In this document: positions 1-8,180 of the stretch, in pieces
Layout: every line of letters starts with the position of its first letter
How positions within the stretch are numbered: the stretch's first letter is position 1
Source: an uncultured Clostridia bacterium
GTDB taxonomy: Bacteria; Bacillota; Clostridia; Christensenellales; Borkfalkiaceae
Length of the DNA stretch: 64,000 nucleotides
Direction: 5' to 3'
Assembly: GCA_947053545.1 (NCBI GenBank)
Contig: CAMRSY010000008.1
Span: 1 to 64,000 of the forward strand
Translations under genes and position numbers: made by a program
Notes under the pieces: generated by a model
What the model was told of the DNA's origin: nothing
The model's database searches: none
Seen by the model: only the letters and a program-made list of their open reading frames with translations

Positions 1-30
1 TGACAGCATTTTACAACCGCAAACATATAT

Positions 31-53
31 AACCCCACGCAAAGCGCGGGGTT
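31..53. terminator. GC-rich hairpin, probable terminator
   Basis: AACCCC and CGC arms pair across an AAA loop with one mismatch, followed on the plus strand by an AT-rich but not T-only tail. It probably ends a plus-strand gene lying before the window, or works in both directions with the next hairpin. Confidence 0.5.
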
Positions 54-66
54 ATATTTACAAAGT

Positions 67-94
67 AAACGCCGCGGCAAATGCCGCGGCGTTT
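67..94 (-). terminator. Hairpin terminator after the YcxB-like gene
   Basis: A near-perfect inverted repeat (TAAACGCCGCGGC against GCCGCGGCGTTTA, AAAT-type loop) lies just beyond the stop codon of the minus-strand gene that ends at 105. The T tract is weak in both directions, so it may be bidirectional with the hairpin at 31-53. Confidence 0.6.
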
Positions 95-104
95 AAAAAA
101 CTTT

Positions 105-773
105 TTATTCTTCATTATTTATTACGTTATCATCATTATCATCTTTCTTTCCGCCGTCGCTTTCCGGCAGATTTTGTTTTAAATCAGCAAACGGCTCCGC
201 CGGCGAAACGTCGTTCTGCGCAGGCGCGTTTTCTGTTTGTATATTCTGAGCAGGCGCCGTTTTCGGCGCTCTTCCAAGCAACGACAGCACCGTGTTGAAC
301 TCGTTGAGCGGAAGGCTGTTTTTATCTACGGCAACCGCTGTTACGCGGGTGTTGTATAAAAACAAATAATTTTTTGTTTCCCTTACTTTAACTATCCATT
401 TATAATATACCTTATTCGTCGAGGTAAGTTCACCTTCGGTATATTCGTATTCCATAAAATATCCGTCGAAAAATTCAACCTCTTCGATGCGGTTCATTTT
501 CGACGCCGCCGCGTTAAAATTTTTATAATAAAGCCTGAAGAAAATTCCGATAAAAATAAAAACGATACCTAATACAAAAATTAAAATATCATAATAATCA
601 ACGATTTCGTTTTCGTAGATGGCTATACCGAGAACAAACACGCCCACCGCTGTTAAAACGGCGCCGATAACAATATATAAAATACCGAGAGTACGAAGAT
701 TTTTGTTAAGTTCGCAGTATAACTTTTCATCAAGTTTTACGCTTGTTTTTACGGTACCCCTTTCCGTTAACAT
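105..773 (-). CDS. YcxB-like two-TM membrane protein (hypothetical)
   Basis: A 222-residue protein. A short cytoplasmic N-terminus is followed by two hydrophobic segments at about residues 27-50 and 60-82 separated by an acidic turn, then a soluble domain of about 80 residues with alternating strands (around YYKWIVKVRETKNYLFLY) and a low-complexity Ala/Pro/Gln/Asp tail. Two TM helices followed by this small beta domain recall the YcxB-like family, whose function is unknown. An AGGGGGC Shine-Dalgarno sits 5-6 bases before the ATG. The gene starts 40 bp after the SGNH hydrolase stop, so the two are probably co-transcribed. Family assignment is from overall architecture only. Confidence 0.7.
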   Translation of the reverse strand: MLTERGTVKTSVKLDEKLYCELNKNLRTLGILYIVIGAVLTAVGVFVLGIAIYENEIVDYYDILIFVLGIVFIFIGIFFRLYYKNFNAAASKMNRIEEVEFFDGYFMEYEYTEGELTSTNKVYYKWIVKVRETKNYLFLYNTRVTAVAVDKNSLPLNEFNTVLSLLGRAPKTAPAQNIQTENAPAQNDVSPAEPFADLKQNLPESDGGKKDDNDDNVINNEE

Positions 774-813
774 AAATTGCCCCCTTAATATGCCCCTATT
801 AAAATACTTTTGA

Positions 814-1422
814 TTACATTAAATGCTTTCTTATCGCCTTAATTGACGTATTTGCAATTAAGTTAGACCCTTTGAAAGTGGGGTGAACGCCGTCGTCGGA
901 ATAATCAGTATAAGGATGGCTTTCGCACAGCCCGTTAAACATTTCGTCGTACGCGACAAACTCGTCGCATTTTTCCACGCACACGCGGTGAATTATTTCA
1001 AGTTCTTTATTGAATACAGGACGCATACGGTTTTTATCGGGCGCCGGCAGAAGAAACGGCTCCAGAAAAATTACCACTATACCCGCCTCTTTAAGCACAG
1101 TGATAAGCGAAACCAAATCGCGTTCGAACTGCTTGAAATTTAGTTCCTTGCCGTATTTAAACTGATGAATGGTATTATTTATACCTATCATTATAACAAC
1201 CGCATCCGGCTTCAGGTCGATAACGTCGCGCTGAACGCGCGCCAAAAGGTCGCACACCTCGTTACCGGAAACACCTTTATTTATCAGCTCGATATCCATA
1301 TCGGGATAGATAGGCCGCAACTTATCGGCAAGCACCTTTACATAGCCGTTGCCAAGCGATTTGTCGTCGTTTCTGTCCCTGTCGCAATCGGTTATCGAAT
1401 CGCCGAAAAACACTATTTTCAT
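814..1422 (-). CDS. SGNH/GDSL-family hydrolase (esterase)
   Basis: A 202-residue protein with all four SGNH blocks: GDS with nucleophile Ser9, Gly53 in VSGNE, Asn82 in IGINN, and the DGVHP block with Asp177 and His180. There is no signal peptide, so it should act in the cytoplasm. Length and motif spacing match the small single-domain GDSL esterases that remove acyl or acetyl groups from carbohydrates or lipids; the substrate cannot be read from sequence. Given the pectin genes elsewhere, deacetylation of imported sugars is one possibility (inference). The start is supported by a GGGAGGAA Shine-Dalgarno. A small GC-rich hairpin lies in the 5' leader (1439-1460). First gene of a two-gene unit with the YcxB-like protein. 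Confidence 0.85.
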   Translation of the reverse strand: MKIVFFGDSITDCDRDRNDDKSLGNGYVKVLADKLRPIYPDMDIELINKGVSGNEVCDLLARVQRDVIDLKPDAVVIMIGINNTIHQFKYGKELNFKQFERDLVSLITVLKEAGIVVIFLEPFLLPAPDKNRMRPVFNKELEIIHRVCVEKCDEFVAYDEMFNGLCESHPYTDYSDDGVHPTFKGSNLIANTSIKAIRKHLM

Positions 1423-1574
1423 ATTTCCTCCCGTCTGCCGCTCCGCAGTAAAACGGAGCGCACGGCAAATATTTTAACTTTACTATGTTATATTTTACCA
1501 CAATAAAGGCTCATTTACAAGCCCGCCGCATAAAATTTTGTAAGCGATAATTTTTAAAAGCCGTTTAATTTGTT

Positions 1575-1603
1575 TTGACAACAACTATAAAGTGTGATAT
1601 ATT
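1575..1603 (+). promoter_or_regulatory. Sigma-A promoter for tRNA-Ser
   Basis: TTGACA (1575-1580), a 17-base spacer and TATATT (1598-1603). The start point is expected near 1610, about 47 bases before the mature tRNA. Confidence 0.85.
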
Positions 1604-1656
1604 GTTGAAGTGCAAATTATGATTGCACTCGGCACTTTATAAAGTAGCGCAGATAT

Positions 1657-1747
1657 GCGGACGTACCCAAGTGGCTCAAGGGGCTCCCCTGCTAAGGGAG
1701 TAGGGCGGGAAACTGCCGCGCGAGTTCAAATCTCGCCATCCGCGCCA
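1657..1747 (+). tRNA. tRNA-Ser (anticodon GCT)
   Basis: A type II tRNA with a long variable arm. The anticodon stem CTCCC/GGGAG encloses loop CTGCTAA, giving anticodon GCT, which reads AGC/AGU serine codons. The T arm GCGAG-TTCAAAT-CTCGC, discriminator G and encoded CCA are all present. The acceptor stem (GCGGACG with CATCCGC) has one C-A mismatch at pair 6; the rest pairs. It has its own promoter (1575-1603) and terminator (1749-1787). A minus-strand open frame across it is an artefact. Confidence 0.97.
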
Positions 1748-1748
1748 G

Positions 1749-1787
1749 AAAAGAGACAGGTAAAAACCCTGTCTCTTTTTTGTTTTT
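1749..1787 (+). terminator. Intrinsic terminator of tRNA-Ser
   Basis: AAGAGACAGG pairs with CCTGTCTCTT over an A-rich loop and runs directly into TTTTTTGTTTTT. Confidence 0.93.
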
Positions 1788-1841
1788 AACGAATATTGTT
1801 TAAACTTATAGGAATCATTATTCGATACGGATTGAACATCA

Positions 1842-2081
1842 TTAATCAAATATATTTTCACGGGCGAATAACGGCGAATGAAAAAATTCTTCAAGAGAAA
1901 TATTAAACCCTTCGCATATCGCATAAAGCGTACTAATTTTAACTGATTGGCTTCTCTTCTTTTTAATTGAAGTCAACGTTGATTGCGGAACGCCGCTCGC
2001 CTTAAATAAATCATATTTATTTTTGTTTTGTTCGATACACAGTTGCTCGATTCTCAAAATTACGGCATCACCTAATTTCAC
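1842..2081 (-). CDS. Small XRE/Cro-type HTH regulator
   Basis: A 79-residue single-domain DNA-binding protein. Residues about 5-65 form a five-helix HTH_3 domain: a helix with IEQLCIEQNKNKYDLFKASG, the recognition helix around VPQSTLTSIKKKRSQ, and the closing FNISLEEFF. There is no effector domain, so it resembles phage-type or housekeeping Cro-like repressors. The start codon is GTG at 2081, with GAGGG nine bases upstream. The Shine-Dalgarno and a candidate -10 (TATACT, 2112-2117 on the minus strand) lie inside a repeat-rich stretch (2082-2153), which suggests autoregulation. It is monocistronic, converging with the tRNA-Ser terminator. Confidence 0.88.
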   Translation of the reverse strand: MKLGDAVILRIEQLCIEQNKNKYDLFKASGVPQSTLTSIKKKRSQSVKISTLYAICEGFNISLEEFFHSPLFARENIFD

Positions 2082-2153
2082 GGCTATAGTCCCTCATAAA
2101 TTTTTATGGGTAGTATAGCCAATATTTTTAATTCAATACTGCTATATCTAGCA
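2082..2153. promoter_or_regulatory. Candidate XRE operator cluster (GCTATA half-sites)
   Basis: GGCTATA at 2082-2088 is mirrored by TATAGCC at 2114-2120, with further arm pairing CATAAA/TTTATG between them. A second palindrome TGCTA-TATC-TAGCA lies at 2140-2153. All four half-sites share GCTA(TA). They flank the probable -10 and the GTG start of the XRE gene, as expected for a self-repressing operator. Confidence 0.5.
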
Positions 2154-2518
2154 TTTTATTAATATTTTTAAATTAATGCTATGTTTCGACGCGCAATTTC
2201 ACAAAAAAATATTTTAACCGGTCTAACAGAAAACCCGCAGTATTGTAAGTTGCTTTAAAAATCAATTTATACTTGCCTTTATTACAAAGTGTTTAGCGCG
2301 ATAAAATAATATCGTCACCCAAGTGCATGCAGGGGGACTTATAAAATATAAAAATGATTGCCGCGGCGGGCACACAGCCTAGCAATGAGCGTAAAAAATT
2401 TTCTTTACGTAAGTTTATAACAACTTTTTGCAATTACAGGCGAATAAATTTTTGCAAGCATTTTGAAAACATTCCGCGCAATAACAGCTTAAAATGTTTT
2501 TTATAACACGCATATTAT
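2154..2518. other. Non-coding AT-rich gap
   Basis: About 365 bases with no supported gene on either strand and no recognised RNA family. It contains weak inverted repeats (for example CGTAAA/TTTACG near 2390-2410) but no consensus promoter that I can defend. Confidence 0.5.
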
Positions 2519-2556
2519 AAAGGTCCCCGCGGCAAACACTGCCGCAGGGACCTTTA
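2519..2556 (-). terminator. Terminator after glgB
   Basis: AAGGTCCC plus CGCGGC pair with GCCGC and GGGACCTT, just past the glgB stop. On the minus strand the stem is followed by a short AT-rich tail. Confidence 0.8.
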
Positions 2557-2565
2557 TAATAACAT

Positions 2566-4623
2566 TTACTTTTTTACCTCAGGTTTTTTAGCCGCGGACT
2601 TTTTAGCGACAACTTTCTTAGACTCCTGTATTTCAGTTACCGCCTGCGGCACGTGAGAAAGGTCGCTCTTCGAATCTTTATGCGCTTTTTTAACCCGCGT
2701 TTTTTCCGCCTTTTCCTTTTTTATTTCTTCTTCGGTGCTCTCGTGGAATGGAATTTCAAGAATTATCGCTTCGTAAGGCTTTAAATTAAAGCATAACTTG
2801 TACGGTCTGCCGTTGCAAAGCGTTTTTTCCGCCTTTATATTCATATCCTCTTCATCGTAATAAGTAGAAAACGCGCGCCTGTAACTGCCCGAAACGGGTG
2901 CTCCTACGCCGTAATTTTCGTAAGCCATAGGGGTCATATTGCAAACAAAAATAAGTCCGTCGTTATAATTCCACGGATTGCGGCGGATAAACGCGAAAAT
3001 GGAACGCTGAACGTCGCCGCTTTCAATCCACTCGAACGACTGACTGTTTGTATCGTTGTGCAACACCTCCCTTTCCTTATACAAATGCAGGAGCGCGCGG
3101 TAGCATTCCATAACGCTTTTATGTCCGGGATCGTCGCAAAGATGCCAATCGAGACTTACTTTATAATACCACTCGTTTATCTGCGCGAAATCCTGCCCCA
3201 TAAACAGCAGCTTTTTACCGGGATGCCCCGTCATCATAGTATAAAAGCATTTCAAACCGTTTAACTTATCCGAATGATAACCGGGCATTTTTGTATACAT
3301 ACTGCCCTTGCCGTACACCACCTCGTCGTGCGAAAGAACAAGCTGATAGTGTTCGTTGAAAATATACTCGAAGGTATGAGTCATTAAAAAGTGATGGTAT
3401 TTGCGGTAAACAGGGTCCTTTTTTATATACGACAGCGTGTCGTTCATCCAGCCCATGTTCCACTTTAAACCAAACCCTAAACCGCCCTCTTTTGCGGGCG
3501 CGGTTATGCCGTTTATAATAGAACTGTCCTCGGCGATTATAAACGCGTCGGTGCGCGCGCGGAGCACACTGTTTAAATGACGGAAAAACTCGAAGCTTTC
3601 AAGATTCCAGTCGCCGCCGTCCTTATTGGGGCGCCATTCGGTTCTGCCGAAACTAGAATAAAGCATCGCAGCAACGGCGTCGGCGCGGAGCGCGTCGATA
3701 TGATACCTGTTCACCCAGAAAAATGCGGATGCGATTAAAAAGTTTGACACCTCGGGTCTGCCCAAATCAAACGCCTTGGTTCCCCACTCGGGATATTCGG
3801 CACGCAGAGGGTCGCTATATTCGTACAGGGGCGTTCCGTCGAAATTGGCAAGGCCGAATTCGTCTTTGGGGAAATGTGCCGGAACCCAGTCTAATATAAC
3901 TCCTATTCCGTGTTGATGCATATAGTCCACAAAATACATAAAGTCCTGCGGACTGCCGTAGCGGGCGGTAGGGCAGAAATAGCCCGTTACCTGATAACCC
4001 CAGCTGGGGTCGAACGGATATTCGCAAATACCCATAACCTCTACGTGGGTATAGCCCATATACAAGACGTATTCGCACAGTTCGCGGGCTAAGCGGCGGT
4101 AATCAAGAAACTGGTCCTCGTCCCACCACATTTCGGTATTTTTCTTCCAGCTGCCTAAATGCACCTCGTAAACCGCCATAGGCTTGGCAAGATAGTTTTC
4201 GCCTTTTTTAGCTTTCAGGTACTCGCCGTCGCCCCATTCGTAGTTGTTTAAGTTTGTTACGACCGAAGCGTTTGCAGGGCGCTTTTCACTGCCGAATTCG
4301 TAAGGGTCAATTTTATAAACCTCGCTGCCGTCGGCGCGCACTATTAAAAATTTATATTTAACCCCCTCGCACATTCCGGGGACGAACAGCTCCCAAATGC
4401 TGTCGTCAACTTTTTCCATAACGTCGCGCCAGGGCGTCCAGCCGTTACCGTCGGACACCACGCATATACCCTTTGCATTGGGCGCCCACACGACGAAATG
4501 AGTACCCCGCACCCCGTCAACGCAGCGTATATGCGCGCCCATTTTTTCGTACAGTTCGTAGTGCGTGCCGTGATGGAAAAGGTACCTGTCCAAATCGCCG
4601 AAAAACCGCTTTTCTTTGTCCAT
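2566..4623 (-). CDS. glgB: 1,4-alpha-glucan branching enzyme (GH13)
   Basis: A 685-residue cytoplasmic enzyme that makes alpha-1,6 branches in glycogen. An N-terminal CBM48-type beta domain (about 15-120) precedes the catalytic barrel. Region I is ILDWVPAHF (Asp245), region II ALRADAV with nucleophile Asp315, region III IIAEDSS with acid/base Glu365, and region IV LSHDEVVYGKGS with Asp433; the SHDEV-GKGS form is diagnostic for branching enzymes. Residues about 630-685 are an added Lys/Ala/Glu-rich tail absent from typical GlgB. The next gene upstream is another GH13, so the pair likely serves storage-glucan turnover. A GGGGG Shine-Dalgarno-like stretch precedes the ATG at a long distance. Confidence 0.95.
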   Translation of the reverse strand: MDKEKRFFGDLDRYLFHHGTHYELYEKMGAHIRCVDGVRGTHFVVWAPNAKGICVVSDGNGWTPWRDVMEKVDDSIWELFVPGMCEGVKYKFLIVRADGSEVYKIDPYEFGSEKRPANASVVTNLNNYEWGDGEYLKAKKGENYLAKPMAVYEVHLGSWKKNTEMWWDEDQFLDYRRLARELCEYVLYMGYTHVEVMGICEYPFDPSWGYQVTGYFCPTARYGSPQDFMYFVDYMHQHGIGVILDWVPAHFPKDEFGLANFDGTPLYEYSDPLRAEYPEWGTKAFDLGRPEVSNFLIASAFFWVNRYHIDALRADAVAAMLYSSFGRTEWRPNKDGGDWNLESFEFFRHLNSVLRARTDAFIIAEDSSIINGITAPAKEGGLGFGLKWNMGWMNDTLSYIKKDPVYRKYHHFLMTHTFEYIFNEHYQLVLSHDEVVYGKGSMYTKMPGYHSDKLNGLKCFYTMMTGHPGKKLLFMGQDFAQINEWYYKVSLDWHLCDDPGHKSVMECYRALLHLYKEREVLHNDTNSQSFEWIESGDVQRSIFAFIRRNPWNYNDGLIFVCNMTPMAYENYGVGAPVSGSYRRAFSTYYDEEDMNIKAEKTLCNGRPYKLCFNLKPYEAIILEIPFHESTEEEIKKEKAEKTRVKKAHKDSKSDLSHVPQAVTEIQESKKVVAKKSAAKKPEVKK

Positions 4624-4672
4624 AATATAAATTAACCCCCATATATCATCGATTTAATTAAAATTTTGCTAA

Positions 4673-4698
4673 TGCAACACGTGAAATTTCGCGTTGCA
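4673..4698 (-). terminator. Hairpin between the two GH13 genes
   Basis: TGCAAC-CG and CG-GTTGCA arms enclose an AT-rich loop. The single imperfect pair is a G-T wobble on the minus strand, pointing to that strand. It lies downstream of the neopullulanase-like gene and may reduce read-through into glgB. Confidence 0.5.
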
Positions 4699-4749
4699 AA
4701 AATCCGAAAAATATCTGCATTTTTTATAAGTTTATTTACGCCCGCCAAG

Positions 4750-6786
4750 TTAATTTTTAAATTTTTTTGAATATACGCAACCGGCTTTAGGCGGTAAATT
4801 TAATAACATTCTGCCAAACCTTACCTCGGCATATTCGGGCAAATCGCCGAATGTGGTATTAACCGCATATTCAAGTTTTAAATTATCCGTGCGCCTATCG
4901 ATAACCGTCCATACCGGCACGTTTACCGAAACGCTTTTATCGCTGCAGTTAACGGCAATTACCGCGCAGTCGCTTTTATCGAAACGCGCGTACACAATAT
5001 ATCCGTTGCCCGCGTCGAGCGGCATAACCGAGCCTAATTTAAGACAGTGAATTTTTTTACGCAGCGCGATTGCACTTTTATGCACGTCGTACACTTCCCA
5101 GTCTTCCATACCCCAGGGATACGTCCGACGACTGTCGGGGTCGGTCCAGCCCACCTGCCCTACCTCGTCGCCGTAATACAGTGCGGGGCTGCCCACCCAC
5201 GTCATCTGTATAAGAACGCCCAGATACAGTACGCGCTTGTCCACATCCTCGCTTGCGGCCGCACCTCCCATAGACTTAAGCGTGCCTACCTTTCGGTTTG
5301 TGCGCGTTAAAAAACGCGAATGGTCGTGATTGGAAAGTTGATTTATAGCGCTGTCCAGCGCGGGACGCGGAAACCGCGCGCTGTTTTTAATCATAGCGTC
5401 GAAAAACGCGTTTCCGTCGTAAAGTTTATTGTAATCTACCGATGCCGAGTGCTTTTCCATACCGGTTAAAAACCAGGTTACGGGTTCCATAAACGCGTCG
5501 TAATTCATAACCGAATCCCACTCGCCGTTTTCAAGCCACTTGCAAGGGTCGCCGTAGTGCTCGGCAAAAATGAAAGCTTCGGGATTGGCTTTCCGTACGC
5601 GTTCGGAAAAAGATTTCCAGAATTTGTGATTAAACTTTTCGCTGTGCCCTAAGTCTGCCGCAACGTCCAGCCTCCAGCCGTCGGCATTAAACGGCGCCGA
5701 CACCCATTTTTCGCCAACTTTGTAAATTTCGTCGCACAGCTCCCCGCTCTTTTCGTAATTGAGTTTCGGCAGAGTTTTAAACCCCCACCACCCCTCGTAC
5801 TCGCTGTTTACGGTTCGCGGTTTATTAAACTTGAAATAACCGCGGTACGGGCTGTTTACCGACTGAAACGCGCCCTTTTCATAGCCTTGTTTATTTAGGT
5901 ATATTCCCTCTCTGTCCAGCCATTTATGAAATGAACCGCAATGGTTGAACACCCCGTCCACAACCACTTTTATGTCCATTTCGTGCATCTTTTGTACAAG
6001 CGCTGCAAAGTAATCGTTAGATTTTTGAAGATTTGTTTTATCGGTTACCCTGCGTATATATTTGGGCGCAAAGCCGTTATGTTTTTCCCAGCCCTGCATA
6101 TAGTGGTCGTAATCGTTTTCGATTATTGCGAGATGCGGGTCGATATAATCGTAATCCTGCGCGTCGTATTTATGATTGGAAGGGGAAACAAACAGGGGAT
6201 TGAAATAAACCGCTTCGACGCCCAGATTTTTCAGATAATCAAGCTTTTGCTCAACGCCCTGCAAATCGCCGCCGTAAAAGCAGTTTACGTCCATAGTTTC
6301 GGGAATTTTATTCCAATCGCGGATTCTTCGCGAATGTCCGCCCGTATAATAATATTCGTTGTCCTCCACGTCGTTTCCAAAATTACCGTTGCAGAAACGA
6401 TCGGCATAAATCTGATAAAAAACCCTGCCCTTTGCCCAGTCGGGCACTTTGTTACCGGGAACAAACGAAAAGTTGTATTCTTCCTGATTGTTATTCACCG
6501 CACCTAAACGGTTGTAAAATATTTCGTCGTCATCGTCGGTGAGTTTAAAAAAGTATTTAACCGGTTTACTGCCGCATACAAAAGTAAGCGAATAAAAATC
6601 GAAATTCTCGCTTGCGCTGCGCTGCTTCTTCATAAGCCGCAATTTACCGTTAATTACCGCATAAACCTTTTTAACGTCGTTTATAAGCGTACGGAAAACA
6701 AGCGTTACCCTGTCGCCGCTTCCGGGTTCGTAAGGGGTTTTAAAATCTTCCGTTTCGTCCGTAAACAATGCCTGTCTGTTAATCAT
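4750..6786 (-). CDS. GH13 neopullulanase/cyclomaltodextrinase-like alpha-glucanase
   Basis: A 678-residue enzyme without a signal peptide. An N-terminal CBM34-like beta domain (about 1-110) is followed by a GH13 barrel beginning VFYQIYADRFCNG. Catalytic regions: DGVFNHCG (Asp277), GWRLDV with nucleophile Asp374, FAEHYG with acid/base Glu409, and LSNHDHSRF with Asp488. The order and the N-terminal module fit the GH13_20-type cyclomaltodextrinase, neopullulanase or maltogenic amylase group, which degrade maltodextrins inside the cell; the exact specificity is not certain. It has its own promoter (6823-6851) and precedes glgB by about 125 bp in the same direction. Confidence 0.88.
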   Translation of the reverse strand: MINRQALFTDETEDFKTPYEPGSGDRVTLVFRTLINDVKKVYAVINGKLRLMKKQRSASENFDFYSLTFVCGSKPVKYFFKLTDDDDEIFYNRLGAVNNNQEEYNFSFVPGNKVPDWAKGRVFYQIYADRFCNGNFGNDVEDNEYYYTGGHSRRIRDWNKIPETMDVNCFYGGDLQGVEQKLDYLKNLGVEAVYFNPLFVSPSNHKYDAQDYDYIDPHLAIIENDYDHYMQGWEKHNGFAPKYIRRVTDKTNLQKSNDYFAALVQKMHEMDIKVVVDGVFNHCGSFHKWLDREGIYLNKQGYEKGAFQSVNSPYRGYFKFNKPRTVNSEYEGWWGFKTLPKLNYEKSGELCDEIYKVGEKWVSAPFNADGWRLDVAADLGHSEKFNHKFWKSFSERVRKANPEAFIFAEHYGDPCKWLENGEWDSVMNYDAFMEPVTWFLTGMEKHSASVDYNKLYDGNAFFDAMIKNSARFPRPALDSAINQLSNHDHSRFLTRTNRKVGTLKSMGGAAASEDVDKRVLYLGVLIQMTWVGSPALYYGDEVGQVGWTDPDSRRTYPWGMEDWEVYDVHKSAIALRKKIHCLKLGSVMPLDAGNGYIVYARFDKSDCAVIAVNCSDKSVSVNVPVWTVIDRRTDNLKLEYAVNTTFGDLPEYAEVRFGRMLLNLPPKAGCVYSKKFKN

Positions 6787-6822
6787 CGCTTCCCTTTATT
6801 TTTTCGAAATCTTTACTTATTG

Positions 6823-6851
6823 AGTGTACCACCAAACCGTTTTAAAGTCAA
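6823..6851 (-). promoter_or_regulatory. Promoter of the GH13 gene
   Basis: On the minus strand: TTGACT, 17 bases, TACACT. It is divergent from the YitT promoter at 6872-6900, leaving only about 20 bp between the two -35 boxes, so one regulator could affect both. Confidence 0.75.
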
Positions 6852-6871
6852 TATGCAAATAAGTTATCGCA

Positions 6872-6900
6872 TTGACAATATATAAATAATATGATACTAT
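6872..6900 (+). promoter_or_regulatory. Promoter of the YitT-family gene
   Basis: TTGACA (6872-6877), 17 bases, TACTAT (6895-6900). The upstream in-frame ATG at 6899 lies inside the -10 box and so cannot be the start, which fixes translation at 6941. Confidence 0.85.
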
Positions 6901-6940
6901 GCAATTACTTGAAAAACAAATTTTACGGAGCGACGCGATA

Positions 6941-8026
6941 ATGTCGGAAAAAGAAATTACGGGCGGTGAAACTGCCGAAACCCAAACCGATAATTCTCTT
7001 AAAAATTCGGAGGAAACGCAACCCGAGGTTGAATTAATCGAACAAACGGATACGCCGACTGAAGGGCAAGCGGATTTACCCGAAAAACAACGGCACAAAA
7101 AGAAAAAGTTTACAAAGCCGACAAAAAAACAAGTTGTTCACGAAATAATAAGCTGGCTGCTGATGACCGTAGGCACCGTGCTGGTTGCGGCGGGCGTATA
7201 CTTTTTTAAAGCGCCAAACCACTTTGCAACGGGCGGAGTAAGCGGTATTGCGATAGTAATAGAAAAGTTTGTGCCTTTAAATCAGTCGACGCTGGTTATG
7301 ATTATAAACGTGGGGCTGCTTATACTCGGGCTGATTTTTTTGGGTAAAGGCTGTACGGCACGCACGCTGTACTGCTCGCTTATGTATTCTGCGGAAAATA
7401 TGCTTTTGGAATACGTTTTACCCATTAAAAACATTCCAGGCGCCGTAGCTACCGAGCTTGCAAACGGAACCGTTCAGTATACGCTTACAAACCAGCCGTT
7501 AATGGAGCTTGTTTACGCAATGCTTTTAACCGGTATAGGCAGCGCCGTTTTGTTTAACTGCCGCGCCTCTTCTGGCGGAACCGACATAGTTGCGCTTATA
7601 CTTAAAAAGTTTACAAAACTGAATACTGGCAAAGCGCTGTTGTTAACCGACTCGCTTATCGCTTTTTCAACCTTCTTTATTTTCGGGGCGCAGGCGGGAT
7701 TGTTTTCCGTACTAGGTCTGTTCTCGAAAGCGTTTATAATTGACGGAGTAATAGAAAACATAGGAAAAAGCAAATATATTACCATTATTACAACAAAAGC
7801 GGACGAAATTGCGGAGTATATTTTAAAGAAAATGAAACGCGACTTTACAAGTTATAAAGCCACCGGCGGATATACCGGCGCCGAAAAAACGGTAATGATT
7901 ACAGTGTGCAAACGCGGAGAAGCTTTAAAGCTTAAATATATGGTTAAAAAAATAGACCCTACCTCATTTTCCATTATAACCGACGCAAACGAAATTTTGG
8001 GCAAAGGATTCCGCGAAACGCTTTAA
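6941..8026 (+). CDS. YitT-family membrane protein (DUF161/DUF2179)
   Basis: About 361 residues from ATG 6941, preceded by ACGGAG with 10-base spacing. A charged cytoplasmic N-terminus rich in Glu/Thr/Lys (about 60 residues) leads into five to six TM helices with the family signature FATGGVSGIAIV and SSGGTDIVALI, then a soluble C-terminal DUF2179 domain (about 270-361) with GGYTGAEKTVMITV. YitT proteins are widespread in Bacillota; a transport role is suspected but unproven. The long acidic N-terminus is unusual. A second paralogue lies at 59042. A strong hairpin terminator follows at 8113-8161. Confidence 0.88.
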   Translation: MSEKEITGGETAETQTDNSLKNSEETQPEVELIEQTDTPTEGQADLPEKQRHKKKKFTKPTKKQVVHEIISWLLMTVGTVLVAAGVYFFKAPNHFATGGVSGIAIVIEKFVPLNQSTLVMIINVGLLILGLIFLGKGCTARTLYCSLMYSAENMLLEYVLPIKNIPGAVATELANGTVQYTLTNQPLMELVYAMLLTGIGSAVLFNCRASSGGTDIVALILKKFTKLNTGKALLLTDSLIAFSTFFIFGAQAGLFSVLGLFSKAFIIDGVIENIGKSKYITIITTKADEIAEYILKKMKRDFTSYKATGGYTGAEKTVMITVCKRGEALKLKYMVKKIDPTSFSIITDANEILGKGFRETL

Positions 8027-8112
8027 AGAAGGCGTGCGGTTAAATTTAAAATTAATAAACCCCTCTAACGGGTTAAATTTTACAGAAAACATTAATTACG
8101 GCTTGTTGTTTC

Positions 8113-8161
8113 TCTGTGTTTCCATAAATTATGGAAACACAGAAATTTATATGATTTTTTT
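8113..8161 (+). terminator. Terminator after the YitT-family gene
   Basis: A 13-bp perfect stem TCTGTGTTTCCAT/ATGGAAACACAGA with loop AAATT is followed shortly by a run of eight T. It lies between the YitT stop and the lipoprotein start and shows that the longer open frame beginning at 8034 is not the true start. Confidence 0.88.
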
Positions 8162-8180
8162 TAGTTATAAGGAGCAAATA

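Noticed and set aside
1676..1924. 82-residue minus-strand open frame opposite tRNA-Ser
   Set aside because: Its C-terminal part (WRDLNSRGSF type) is the translated antisense of the tRNA, a well-known artefact.
5941..6507. 188-residue plus-strand open frame within the GH13 gene
   Set aside because: It lies wholly antisense to a gene with all catalytic motifs; composition is that of a shadow frame and it has no ribosome site.
6899..6940. Earlier ATG of the first YitT gene
   Set aside because: It lies inside the -10 box of the gene's own promoter and has no Shine-Dalgarno.
8034..8180. N-terminal extension of the large lipoprotein
   Set aside because: It would cross a strong terminator and place about 49 residues before the lipoprotein signal; GTG 8181 has the ribosome site.
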